Source: Bryobacter sp.
GTDB taxonomy: Bacteria; Acidobacteriota; Terriglobia; Bryobacterales; Bryobacteraceae
DNA length: 64,000 nt
Direction: 5' to 3'
NCBI GenBank assembly: GCA_022843605.1
Contig: JALHNI010000016.1
Location: 1 to 64,000, forward strand
Shown here: positions 55,615 through 64,000 of the stretch, one piece after another
How the letters are laid out: each line of letters opens with the position of its first letter
Position numbering within the stretch: the stretch's first letter is position 1
Made by a program: the position numbers and the translations under genes
Notes under the pieces: model-generated
What the model saw: the letters and a program-made list of their open reading frames with translations, nothing else
The model's database searches: none
What the model was told of the DNA's origin: nothing

Positions 55615-56790
55615 CTCGCCGCTTACGACGCGCCCCTCACCGTCGAACAGATTCAGGTAGACGGCCTTGGCCCCGGCAGGAATGGCAGCGGACGCACGTT
55701 TCTTGTCGAGGTCCGCCGGCGCAATCTCCCATTGGCGATCCTGCCACTTGCCGCCGGCGCGCGTGTAGGCCAGTTCCGCTTTTGTGATGGGTGTACGAGC
55801 GTTGAATCGCACCCAGACCCGATCGCCCTCCCGGCCTTGAGCGCTAATGCGCGCGGGGCGAGTGCCGTTCTTCAGCATGGCCTCAGCAAAATGGAAGATC
55901 TCCTCAGGCTTTGCACCCTGGGGATGGCCATGCGGCATCCGCACCCGGTAGGCAAGGGTGCGCGGACCCTTCGGCAAGCGGTAGGACTTCTGCCACGACA
56001 CCGGCGGATAAGCAAAATCGTTAGTGCCATTCACCCACAGCATCGGCAGCTTGGCCTGCCCCAGATACTGCGACGGATCCCAGAGCGCGAGCCAGCGCTC
56101 CGCGCGTTGAGGGCCGAGTTGGGCGAAATCCTTGAGCCAGGCGGAATCCTCGCCCAAGTAACCGCAACCGTAGACCGGCGCGGCGAAACGAAAACGCGCA
56201 TCGAGGCCCGCCACAATGGACGTGAGATAGCCGCCCCAGGAGATGCCGGTGACGCCAATACGCTTTGGGTCGACTTCGGGAAACGAGCGGAGCAGCGAAT
56301 GCGCGCGCACCACCGCGGCGACGGCATGATAGCTCCATTGGTCAGCCGGCGGAAGGTCGACGTTCTTGAAGTCGCCCCAGCCGGCCGGTCCGGAAAACTC
56401 GGTGCGCTTGCGGTCCGGGTTCCAGGTCTTTTTCTCGCCCTGGGCCAACTCCGGCACCGCGCCCACCGTGTCCATGGCGATCGCCGCATAGCCGCGTGCG
56501 TTCCACATGCGCACCCACTCGGCAAAGGCCGTCCCGCCGCCGCCGTGGATCAGCACCATCGCCGGAACCTTCTCGCCCGCCAGGTGCTTCGGCGCTCCGT
56601 AGTAGGCGAACACGCGAGTGGGCTTGCCCTGATAGGGCAGGCCAGCGAACCAGATGGCCCGCACCCCGGGCTCGGCATGGTGGGGCGCCTCGAAGGTCTG
56701 GGGCACTTCGGAAAGGTCACGCCAACTCCAGGGCCCCGCGGCCCAGGCAGCCGGGAGCAAGATCAGAAACAGAATCATGCGGCGAGTCAT
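55597..56790 (-). CDS. Secreted alpha/beta hydrolase (acetyl xylan esterase/dienelactone-like)
   Basis: Start taken at ATG 56790 (MTRRMILFLILLPAAWAA); VLIHGGGGTAFAEWVRMWNARGYAAIAMDT; GVTGISWGGYLTSIVAGLD. Confidence 0.87.
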   Translation of the reverse strand: MTRRMILFLILLPAAWAAGPWSWRDLSEVPQTFEAPHHAEPGVRAIWFAGLPYQGKPTRVFAYYGAPKHLAGEKVPAMVLIHGGGGTAFAEWVRMWNARGYAAIAMDTVGAVPELAQGEKKTWNPDRKRTEFSGPAGWGDFKNVDLPPADQWSYHAVAAVVRAHSLLRSFPEVDPKRIGVTGISWGGYLTSIVAGLDARFRFAAPVYGCGYLGEDSAWLKDFAQLGPQRAERWLALWDPSQYLGQAKLPMLWVNGTNDFAYPPVSWQKSYRLPKGPRTLAYRVRMPHGHPQGAKPEEIFHFAEAMLKNGTRPARISAQGREGDRVWVRFNARTPITKAELAYTRAGGKWQDRQWEIAPADLDKKRASAAIPAGAKAVYLNLFDGEGRVVSGELLLLE

Positions 56791-56810
56791 GGAGAGTATT
56801 ATCGAGCAAT

Positions 56811-58427
56811 ATGCGACGCCCGCCGGAGTTACGCCAGGAACGCCCCCTGCTGTGGTCCACGGGTACCGGTGCGCAGGTATGGGCCATGCTGGACGGGGCC
56901 CGTCGCGGAGATGTGCCGCTGATCCGGGGCTTGCTGAAGCGAGAACCCGCGTTGATCCGATGCCACTACCGCTACCGGACACCGCTTGACTTTGCCGTGC
57001 GCGAGAATCAGGTGGCAACAGCGAAGCTGTTGCTGGGCCATACCGGAGATCCGCTCAGTTTGGCGGTAAATGACACGCTACTCGAAGTCACGCGCGACCG
57101 GGGCTACACGCAGATGCGGGAGTTGCTCCGGGAACATCTTGCGGCACGGTACCGAATCTCGTCGCGCGGGGAGATTCTAGCGGCGGCGATTCGCGACAAG
57201 AACCTGCGCAACGTGAAGCGACTGTTGGACGCATCGCCCGACCTGTTGCACGCCGGCGACGAGCGTGGAAATCAGCCAATCCACTGGGCGGTGATGACGC
57301 GGCAACCGCGAATCATCGACGAACTGCATCGTCGCGGCGCCGACCTCAACGCCCCACGCTTCGACGGGGCGCGGCCCATCCAGTTAACGAATGGGGACTA
57401 TCTTTATCGCGGCTGGCGGGATGTCCCGGCAGGCACGAAGGCGACGCCCCGTGATGTGCTGAAGCACTTGCGCAAGCTGGGAACCGAATGCGACCTCTGT
57501 ACGGCCTGCTACATCGGCGACGAGGCTCGCGTACGGGAGTTACTGAAGGCGGATCCTGGCTCAGCCAACCGGCCTTCGGCCTACGTGACCTACTATGCCT
57601 GTTCCGGCACACCCCTACGCAACGCTGCCAGCGGTGGCCATTTGACAATCGTGCGTTTGTTGCTCGAACATGGCGCTGATCCGAACCTGCCTGAAGAGGG
57701 CATCGCGCCGCTGGGGCACGCCCTCCATTCCGCCGTCTGCCATGGCCATCGGGAGATTGTCGAATTGCTGCTCGATTACGGCGCACACCCAAACGTACCT
57801 GTGGAAAGCTCTGCGGACACACTGAGCGCGGCGATCCGCAACGGCGATCAGGCGATGGTGAACTTACTCGCATCGCGCGGCGCATCACGGTCGATCGAGA
57901 TACTCGCTTACTACGGCGACACGATGACGGCGGCTGCCGCGCTGGCGGCGAATCCCAAACTGGCCGGCAATCCGGAGGCCTTGGCAAATGCAGCGCGCGA
58001 AGGACACGAGCCCTTCGTACGCTTGCTGCTGCGGCATTGGCCGGGGCTCGCGAAGCAGGTAGGAGTGGGAGCGAAAACTCGAGCCATCACGGAGTTACTA
58101 TTTGCCGATGGGATGAGTCCGAATCATCGCGACTGGCTGGGCGCGACGCCCTTGCACGAGTTCGCCCGGCGCGGTGACCTCGCGAATGCCGCACTCTTTC
58201 TGGAGCGCGGCGCCAACGTCAATGCTGTGGACGGCGATCTACGTTCCACACCTTTGGGCTGGGCGGCCAAGTTCGGCCAGGCAGCCATGGCGGAACTGCT
58301 GCTCGCGCGTGGCGCCCGCCCCGACTGGCCACGAAAACCTGAGTGGGCAAGAGCAATCGAGTGGGCCCGTCGCCGCGGCCATACCGGGATTGAGCAGATG
58401 CTCAACGCTAGCAGGGGAGAACATTGA
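56811..58427 (+). CDS. Ankyrin-repeat protein
   Basis: Start taken at ATG 56811; many G-TPL-AA--GH--IV-LLL--GADPN units. Confidence 0.9.
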   Translation: MRRPPELRQERPLLWSTGTGAQVWAMLDGARRGDVPLIRGLLKREPALIRCHYRYRTPLDFAVRENQVATAKLLLGHTGDPLSLAVNDTLLEVTRDRGYTQMRELLREHLAARYRISSRGEILAAAIRDKNLRNVKRLLDASPDLLHAGDERGNQPIHWAVMTRQPRIIDELHRRGADLNAPRFDGARPIQLTNGDYLYRGWRDVPAGTKATPRDVLKHLRKLGTECDLCTACYIGDEARVRELLKADPGSANRPSAYVTYYACSGTPLRNAASGGHLTIVRLLLEHGADPNLPEEGIAPLGHALHSAVCHGHREIVELLLDYGAHPNVPVESSADTLSAAIRNGDQAMVNLLASRGASRSIEILAYYGDTMTAAAALAANPKLAGNPEALANAAREGHEPFVRLLLRHWPGLAKQVGVGAKTRAITELLFADGMSPNHRDWLGATPLHEFARRGDLANAALFLERGANVNAVDGDLRSTPLGWAAKFGQAAMAELLLARGARPDWPRKPEWARAIEWARRRGHTGIEQMLNASRGEH

Positions 58428-58827
58428 CGTGCTTGCGGCCAGCGTAGTTGAGCACATTCTCGTCAGCGGTCACCAACCGGGCTCGCAGGTGGCGAGCGGT
58501 GGCGACCAGAAGACGATCAGCCGGGTCGCCGTGAAAAGGCCCGGGCAGATTGCTGCTTTCGATCGCCGCCTCCCGCGCCAGTGGCACCAGCGACATTCCC
58601 GGAACGTCGAGTGCCTGTTTGGTCCATTCGTCGGTCGATGACTTGAACACCAATCGGCCCTTCGCCGCCAGCATGCCGACCTCCCAAATGGAGATGATCG
58701 AGACCAAACATTCGCCGCGCTGGCAGGCTCGCTCAATGGCCGTCCATGTCCTGCGCTCGAAGTTCTTGAGTTGTCCTACCGTGAACCACACCCAGGCATG
58801 AGTATCCAGCAGCAATGGCTCACTCAT
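58408..58827 (-). CDS. vapC: PIN-domain toxin (VapC-like)
   Basis: Start taken at ATG 58827: MSEPLLLDTHAWVWFT..ISIWEVGMLAAKGRL..GDPADRLLVATARHLRARLVTADENVLNY. Confidence 0.93.
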   Translation of the reverse strand: MSEPLLLDTHAWVWFTVGQLKNFERRTWTAIERACQRGECLVSIISIWEVGMLAAKGRLVFKSSTDEWTKQALDVPGMSLVPLAREAAIESSNLPGPFHGDPADRLLVATARHLRARLVTADENVLNYAGRKHVNVLPC

Positions 58828-59104
58828 CCCATGCTTCCCACTTCTCGCCAGTGGAAAAAATATCGCCATGAATCTCGACGGTGCCCTTCATCCGGCCACC
58901 GTACTCTACTTTGCCTTGGGTCGGCAGTTCCATCGGCAGCAGCCGGGCCACAGGCACGCCATGCTTCGTAATGACGAGTTCTTTGCGCTCGTCCCGAACG
59001 TCATCGAGCAGCGCCAGGCACTTGGCCTTGAACTCTCCGGCTGGAATTTTCGTAGAAACCACTATGGTCAGAATACCATGGTCATAAGCCTGCGTCTCGT
59101 TCAC
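58820..59104 (-). CDS. Phd/YefM-type antitoxin
   Basis: IPAGEFKAKCLALLDDVRDERKELVITKHGVPVARLLPM; overlaps the PIN gene start. Confidence 0.92.
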   Translation of the reverse strand: MNETQAYDHGILTIVVSTKIPAGEFKAKCLALLDDVRDERKELVITKHGVPVARLLPMELPTQGKVEYGGRMKGTVEIHGDIFSTGEKWEAWDE

Positions 59105-60371
59105 GCCAGCGTTGCACGCCGTAGTAAACGGCCCAGATCAGCATCAGCACCATCAGCCAGCGCAACGTCATCGCCCAGAAGGCGGCGTTCAGCAGCGGAG
59201 CCGTAAAGGTGTACTTGCGGAGTAACTCGCCGCGCTCCCACATCCAATGCCAACCGGTGTGGGCGATCAGCGCGGAAAGAATGATGGAGCCCAGGCGTTC
59301 GTCGACGACGTAGCGGAAGAGCGCGGCGACGGCAGGCACCATGACCGCGAGCGCCGCCAGTTGGCCGAGTTCCACACCGACGTTGAAGGAGAGCAGCGCC
59401 GCCGCCAAGTGGGATCCGGCGAACTGCAGCGACTCGCGCAACGCAAAGGAAAAGCCAAAGCCATGCACCAGGCCAAAGCAGAACGCCAGAACCCAGGTGC
59501 CGTGCCCCCTACCGCCGGCGATGTTCGCCAAGGCCACGTAGACGATGGAAGCCGCGATCAGCAGTTCAACGAACGGCGGGAACCACAACGCATCGAGCGT
59601 CATGCCCAGCGCCGACGCGATGAGCGTCAGGGAGTGCGCGGCAGTAAAGGCGGTGGCCACCCAGACGAGCGCGCGAAAGCGCCGAACGGGAATCACCAGG
59701 CACAGTAGAAAGAGTAAGTGGTCAGCGCCTTCCAGGATGTGAATGAAACCGAGGCGCACAAAGAGTGAGGTGGCCTGCCACCAACTGGGATCGAGCGGGA
59801 AGGCGTCCGGGTCACCGGTCAGCAGGAAGGTGCGTTCGCCATAATGCAGGACCGTATCGACGCGCTCACCCAGATTGGCAAAGGCCGGCCGGATGGCAAA
59901 CGCGGCGCTCGCGTTTTGAATCGGATACTCAAGGGCCACGTCGAAGAACACCTGCTTCCAGAAGAGCTTCTGCTGATTCCGGGGGAGTGGCGTTTGAAGG
60001 TGTGCGTCGGCGAGGGCAAAGGAGGCGAAAGACCGGTCTGACTCGATCGAGATCTGCGTCGCGGCGATACGCGGGGATGGCGTAGCGGCACCGTTCTCAA
60101 ACAGTGTAAGCGGGTCAGCAACCCAGACCTTGGCCAGGCCCGGCAGACGAGGCGCGAGTGCCGCGACGTCGAGGTAACCGCCCTCAAGGCGGGGGAAATC
60201 CACGTCGCGCACCGCCTCAAGCGGGATGCGGACAAGGACGCGCATCGCCGGGCCCACCGGGCGGGCATGGACGTGGACGGTGACTTGCGCAGGCGCGTCG
60301 TGCGCCCAGGCGGAAGTCGCCAGTAGAAAGAGTATTGCGGCTCGCAAGGGTGTATCATAGCGAACGCTCAC
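59082..60371 (-). CDS. HupE/UreJ family membrane protein
   Basis: FVRLGFIHILEGADHLLFLLCLV..FTAAHSLTL..FGLVHGFGFSFAL; N-terminal periplasmic region. Confidence 0.9.
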   Translation of the reverse strand: MSVRYDTPLRAAILFLLATSAWAHDAPAQVTVHVHARPVGPAMRVLVRIPLEAVRDVDFPRLEGGYLDVAALAPRLPGLAKVWVADPLTLFENGAATPSPRIAATQISIESDRSFASFALADAHLQTPLPRNQQKLFWKQVFFDVALEYPIQNASAAFAIRPAFANLGERVDTVLHYGERTFLLTGDPDAFPLDPSWWQATSLFVRLGFIHILEGADHLLFLLCLVIPVRRFRALVWVATAFTAAHSLTLIASALGMTLDALWFPPFVELLIAASIVYVALANIAGGRGHGTWVLAFCFGLVHGFGFSFALRESLQFAGSHLAAALLSFNVGVELGQLAALAVMVPAVAALFRYVVDERLGSIILSALIAHTGWHWMWERGELLRKYTFTAPLLNAAFWAMTLRWLMVLMLIWAVYYGVQRWRERDAGL

Positions 60372-60382
60372 CCAGGAGAAAA

Positions 60383-61633
60383 ATGACCATGGCGTCCTTG
60401 TACAGCAAAGCCACCGCCTTCGTCGCGACCTTCGCGGCTCTCGGCGCGGGAGTGTACTTACTCGATCAGCGAGCCAGCGTAGAAGCGGCAGGCACGCAGG
60501 CCCCGCGCTTCGAAGTGGACCCGATGTGGCCCAAGCCGCTGCCGAACCATTGGGTGATCGGTGCCACGATCGGCGTCGGCGTCGACGCCAAGGACAACGT
60601 CTGGATCATCCATCGCGGCGGTTCCCTCGAGGAAAAGGAGCGCTATGCCACCTGGAACCCAAAGGCCTCCGAGTGCTGTGCTCCCGCGCCTTCGGTGTTG
60701 GGCTTCAGCCCCGCCGGTGACTTGATTGCGAGTTGGGGCGGCAAGAGCGGCGAAGGCTTCACGTGGCCATCGTCGAACCATGGCATTGATGTCGACCACA
60801 AGGGCAACGTCTGGATCGGCGGCAACGGGCGCGGTTCGGTGCCCGCGGCGCTGGCACACGACGAAAGCAAGATGGCCGCCGCCGGCCGCGTGCATGACTC
60901 GATGCTGTTGAAGTTCACGCAGTCCGGCCAGTTTCTGATGCAGTTAGGCAAGCCGTTTGAGAGCAAAGGCAGCAACGACGTGGGCAATTTGCGGTTGCCG
61001 GCCAAGTCACTGGTAGATCCGAAGACGAATGAGCTTTACGTCGCTGACGGCTACGGCAATCGGCGCGTGATTGTCTTCGACGCGGACACCGGCAAATACA
61101 AGCGCCATTGGGGCGCCTATGGCAATAAACCGGATGACACGGATCTGGGCCCCTACAAGCCCAACGAACCAGCGCCAAAGCAGTTTCGTACTCCGGTGCA
61201 TGGCGTCGCACTGGCGAACGATGGACTGCTGTATGTTTGTGACCGCACGAACAATCGCATTCAAGTCTTCAAGACGGATGGCACTTACGTGAAGGAAGGC
61301 TGGGTCGCGCGGCCGACGTTGGGCGATGGCGCGGCTTTCGATGTGGCCCTCTCGCGCGATCCTCAGCAGAGATATCTGTATGTTGCCGATGGCTCCAATA
61401 TGAAGGTGCATATCTTACTGCGCGACACGCTCGAAGTACTCACTACCTTTGGCGACGGCGGACGTCAGCCGGGCCAGTTCTATGCGGTGCACAGCATCGC
61501 CACCGACTCCAAGGGCAACATCTATACGACGGAGACCTACCGCGGCCAGCGCGTGCAGAAGTTCACCTTCCGGGGCGTGGCCCCGGTGACGAAGAAAGAT
61601 CAGGGGGTCGTTTGGCCGAGGGCGAGCCGCTAA
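60383..61633 (+). CDS. NHL-repeat / peptidylamidoglycolate lyase-like exported protein
   Basis: Start taken at ATG 60383; repeated GVDAKDNVWI, NELYVADGYGNRRVIVFDADTG, LLYVCDRTNNRIQVF. Confidence 0.85.
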   Translation: MTMASLYSKATAFVATFAALGAGVYLLDQRASVEAAGTQAPRFEVDPMWPKPLPNHWVIGATIGVGVDAKDNVWIIHRGGSLEEKERYATWNPKASECCAPAPSVLGFSPAGDLIASWGGKSGEGFTWPSSNHGIDVDHKGNVWIGGNGRGSVPAALAHDESKMAAAGRVHDSMLLKFTQSGQFLMQLGKPFESKGSNDVGNLRLPAKSLVDPKTNELYVADGYGNRRVIVFDADTGKYKRHWGAYGNKPDDTDLGPYKPNEPAPKQFRTPVHGVALANDGLLYVCDRTNNRIQVFKTDGTYVKEGWVARPTLGDGAAFDVALSRDPQQRYLYVADGSNMKVHILLRDTLEVLTTFGDGGRQPGQFYAVHSIATDSKGNIYTTETYRGQRVQKFTFRGVAPVTKKDQGVVWPRASR

Positions 61634-63111
61634 GGCATCGCCAGCAGCGTCGCCATGGTGACGATACCTTCCCACAGATTCGCCAGGCGCAGGTTCTCGT
61701 TGAAACTATGCTGACTGTTGTCGTGATTGACGATCGGCACCCCAATCATGGGCGTTTGTAACTCCTGCTCAAAGACCCACAGCGGCACGCTGCCGCCCAG
61801 CGCGGGCAGCAGAACCAGATTCGGATAAGTCTTACGTAGTGTCGCGATAACATCGCGGGAGATAGGCAAGTCAAGGCTGGTCCGGACGGCATTGTAGCCT
61901 TCACGCGCCGTCAGCTTCGCAATCTTGGAATGCTTGCGCCGCTCATCGTCCGTCGGATCCTGCGCAGTAACAAAGTACCCCTGCAAGCGTAGGTGCGCCC
62001 GAAGCTTCTCCACTTGCCGCCGATGGTCGTTCCCTTTCACCAGCCGCAGGTCGAGCGAAGCGGTGGCCTTGGCCGGCACCACGTTGCGCGCGCTATTGCC
62101 GGTGCCGGCACTCTCGAGACCTCGGATGTTCAGGCTCGGCAGCATGATGCGTTCCACCAGACGGGCGCCGCTGCCATCGGTGTTCACCAAACCCAATTCC
62201 TCTTTCAACTGCTCATCGACAGCGGGCACGGCGAGCAGGGCCTGACGCTCGGCAGCGCTCAATGGCAGTACTTCATCGTAAAAACCGGCGACTAAGACCT
62301 TGCCCTCACCATCGGTCATGGTGGCGAGCAGTCGCGAGAGCATCATGGCCGGGTTCGGCGCCCAGTTGCCGTAGTGACCGCTATGGAGCTCACGCTTGGG
62401 ACCGTAGACAGTGAGTTCGACCGCGGTGACACCGCGGACGCCGAAGTAGAGCGACGGCTGGCGGTTCTGATGCACGGGTCCGTCGCAGATCAGCCAAACA
62501 TCGCCGGCGAGTAACTCCTTGTAAGTCTTGGCGAACTGCTCCAGGTGAGGTGAACCGGCCTCTTCCTCCCCTTCGAAGAAGAACTTCAGGTTCGCCTGAT
62601 GCCGGATACCCAAGGCCTTCATGGCATCAAGCGCGGCCAGAATCGCCATGATGGGTGCCTTATCGTCGGAGACCGATCGGGCGTAGAGGCGGGACTCGGC
62701 GTCGAACACGCTGGCGTTCTCCCAGTCCACGGGCTGCCCCTTGGCGTCCCGCAGAACAGCGGTGAAGGGTGGGGATGTCCACTCGCGCGGGTCAACGGGT
62801 TGGCCGTCGTAGTGGGCGTAAAAGATCAGGGTACGCTTCGCGCCTGGCGTAGAGATTTCGCCGAAGACCACCGGCGGCGCGCCTTCGAGTTCGAGCAGCC
62901 GGCTGGAGACGCCGCGCTGCTTCAGCATGCTGTGCACAAGGTCAGCATTGCGGCGAATGTTGGCCTTGTCGGAGGCGCGATTCGGAATCTCGACCAGCGG
63001 GATGAACTCGCTGAGTAGGGCTCTCTCGCGTGCTTGGCGCCACTCATGAATGGACCGGGGATCCACTTGAGCGTTCAGGGTAAGGACGAAAAGCGCAAGA
63101 AGAAGCCTCAT
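61630..63111 (-). CDS. M20 family metallopeptidase, secreted
   Basis: Start taken at ATG 63111; LIFYAHYDGQPVD; GRSVSDDKAP-like; FFFEGEEEAGSPHL. Confidence 0.92.
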   Translation of the reverse strand: MRLLLALFVLTLNAQVDPRSIHEWRQARERALLSEFIPLVEIPNRASDKANIRRNADLVHSMLKQRGVSSRLLELEGAPPVVFGEISTPGAKRTLIFYAHYDGQPVDPREWTSPPFTAVLRDAKGQPVDWENASVFDAESRLYARSVSDDKAPIMAILAALDAMKALGIRHQANLKFFFEGEEEAGSPHLEQFAKTYKELLAGDVWLICDGPVHQNRQPSLYFGVRGVTAVELTVYGPKRELHSGHYGNWAPNPAMMLSRLLATMTDGEGKVLVAGFYDEVLPLSAAERQALLAVPAVDEQLKEELGLVNTDGSGARLVERIMLPSLNIRGLESAGTGNSARNVVPAKATASLDLRLVKGNDHRRQVEKLRAHLRLQGYFVTAQDPTDDERRKHSKIAKLTAREGYNAVRTSLDLPISRDVIATLRKTYPNLVLLPALGGSVPLWVFEQELQTPMIGVPIVNHDNSQHSFNENLRLANLWEGIVTMATLLAMP

Positions 63112-63149
63112 GGCGCCTAGCGTAGCAGGCGACGAATGGGGCGGTGTAA

Positions 63150-63190
63150 AAGCAAATGGCCGGATGAGCAGATTGCTCACCCGGCCATGG
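63150..63190 (-). terminator. Terminator hairpin downstream of the receptor at 63208
   Basis: ATGGCCGG (63156-63163) ... CCGGCCAT (63181-63188) with inner TGAGCA/TGCTCA; minus strand continues TTTGCTTTTA. Confidence 0.7.
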
Positions 63191-63207
63191 TTGCGTGCTT
63201 GCGTCAG

Positions 63208-64000
63208 TTAGTAGATCAGCTTGACCCCGAACTGAACGATGCGGGGCAGATTGTTCTGAGCGTTCACCACACCGAACTGCGGATTCCCGAAGACCTGATT
63301 GGGCGGCGAGAAACGAGCGCTGTTGGTGAGATTGAAGACCTCGGCGCGGAACTGAAGATTCAGCTTCTCGACGATGCGGGTGTTCTTGGTCAGGGTCATG
63401 TCGATCTGCGCAGTGCCGTCGGAACGAAGACCGCCGAGGGTGCGGGCGGCGTTGCCGAAGGTGTAGGCGGGAGGGAGGGAGAACGGCGCCGAGTCAATCC
63501 AGCGCGCGGGCGTCGGATTGTCGAGCTTGGCGCTGACGCCGCTCCAGTTCGGGCGTTGGCCGCCGCCTTGCGAGAAGGTGTTGTTCGTCGCCGCGGTGAT
63601 GCCCAGCGGACCGCCGCTGAAGGCCGACCAGATACCACCAAGCTGCCATCCGCCGAGAGCACGTCCGGCGAAGCCGCTGCGCGTCTTAAAGAAGGGCAGC
63701 TCATAGACCGCATTCGCGATGAAGCGGTGCGTCTGGTCGAGCGTGGACGGGCTCCACTCGGCGAGTAAGTTGTAATTGTCCTGGACGCTGGAGGCACCAA
63801 TCGTTTCGCCTGCAAATGGGCCAGCGCCGTAATCCATCTGCTTGGACCAGGTATGCGAAAAGAGAATGCTAAGGCCGCTGGCGTAACGCTTCTCGATTTT
63901 GGTCAGCAGCGCGTGGTAGGTGGAGGCGCCCCAGCCGCTATTCTGGCCGGTAACGGCATCGAAATGCGGATACGGGCGCAGTAACTGCGCGCGCGCAACC
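63208..64000 (-). CDS. TonB-dependent receptor, Oar-like, C-terminal part (runs off the window)
   Basis: NAVYELPFFKTRSGFAGRALGGWQLGGIWSAFSGGPLGIT; frame continues to the window end (..SGLSILFSHTWSKQMDYGAG). Confidence 0.9.
   Translation of the reverse strand, partial: VARAQLLRPYPHFDAVTGQNSGWGASTYHALLTKIEKRYASGLSILFSHTWSKQMDYGAGPFAGETIGASSVQDNYNLLAEWSPSTLDQTHRFIANAVYELPFFKTRSGFAGRALGGWQLGGIWSAFSGGPLGITAATNNTFSQGGGQRPNWSGVSAKLDNPTPARWIDSAPFSLPPAYTFGNAARTLGGLRSDGTAQIDMTLTKNTRIVEKLNLQFRAEVFNLTNSARFSPPNQVFGNPQFGVVNAQNNLPRIVQFGVKLIY

Overview
The window looks like chromosomal DNA from an Acidobacteriota of the Solibacter/Bryobacter type. The evidence is several Oar-like TonB-dependent receptors with carboxypeptidase-regulatory N-termini, an ASPIC/UnbV protein, and a Solibacter-type C-terminal domain on a PQQ-dependent dehydrogenase. 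I could run no database search, so family calls come from reading the translations. Main contents: a compact microcompartment shell cluster with class II aldolase (1.0-3.0 kb); FG-GAP/TPR/TonB-receptor genes (8.4-18.4 kb); a Co/Ni ECF transporter cbiMQO (18.5-21.1 kb); a three-gene DUF692 (MNIO) RiPP-like cassette (21.45-23.18 kb); a sigma factor plus mechanosensitive-type channel operon (24.3-25.9 kb); an accessory stretch with a pentapeptide-repeat gene (27.1-30.1 kb); a sulfatase; an O-methyltransferase; an ArsC-like gene interrupted by an in-frame TGA that reads as selenocysteine, next to a truncated haemoglobin (33.1-33.8 kb); an island of immunity-like small genes (33.8-37.4 kb); ptrB-like, folC and plsC; a CoxMSL-type molybdenum hydroxylase (44.4-48.0 kb); tRNA-Ala(GGC) and rsmG; and a run of secreted, transport and toxin-antitoxin genes to the end. 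The two strongest leads are the MNIO/precursor/partner cassette and the in-frame UGA ArsC-like gene with a SECIS-like hairpin. I also flag a dispersed TCTGGCACC motif and a decayed, fused tandem duplication in the immunity-like island. No CRISPR array, prophage or intact transposase was recognised.
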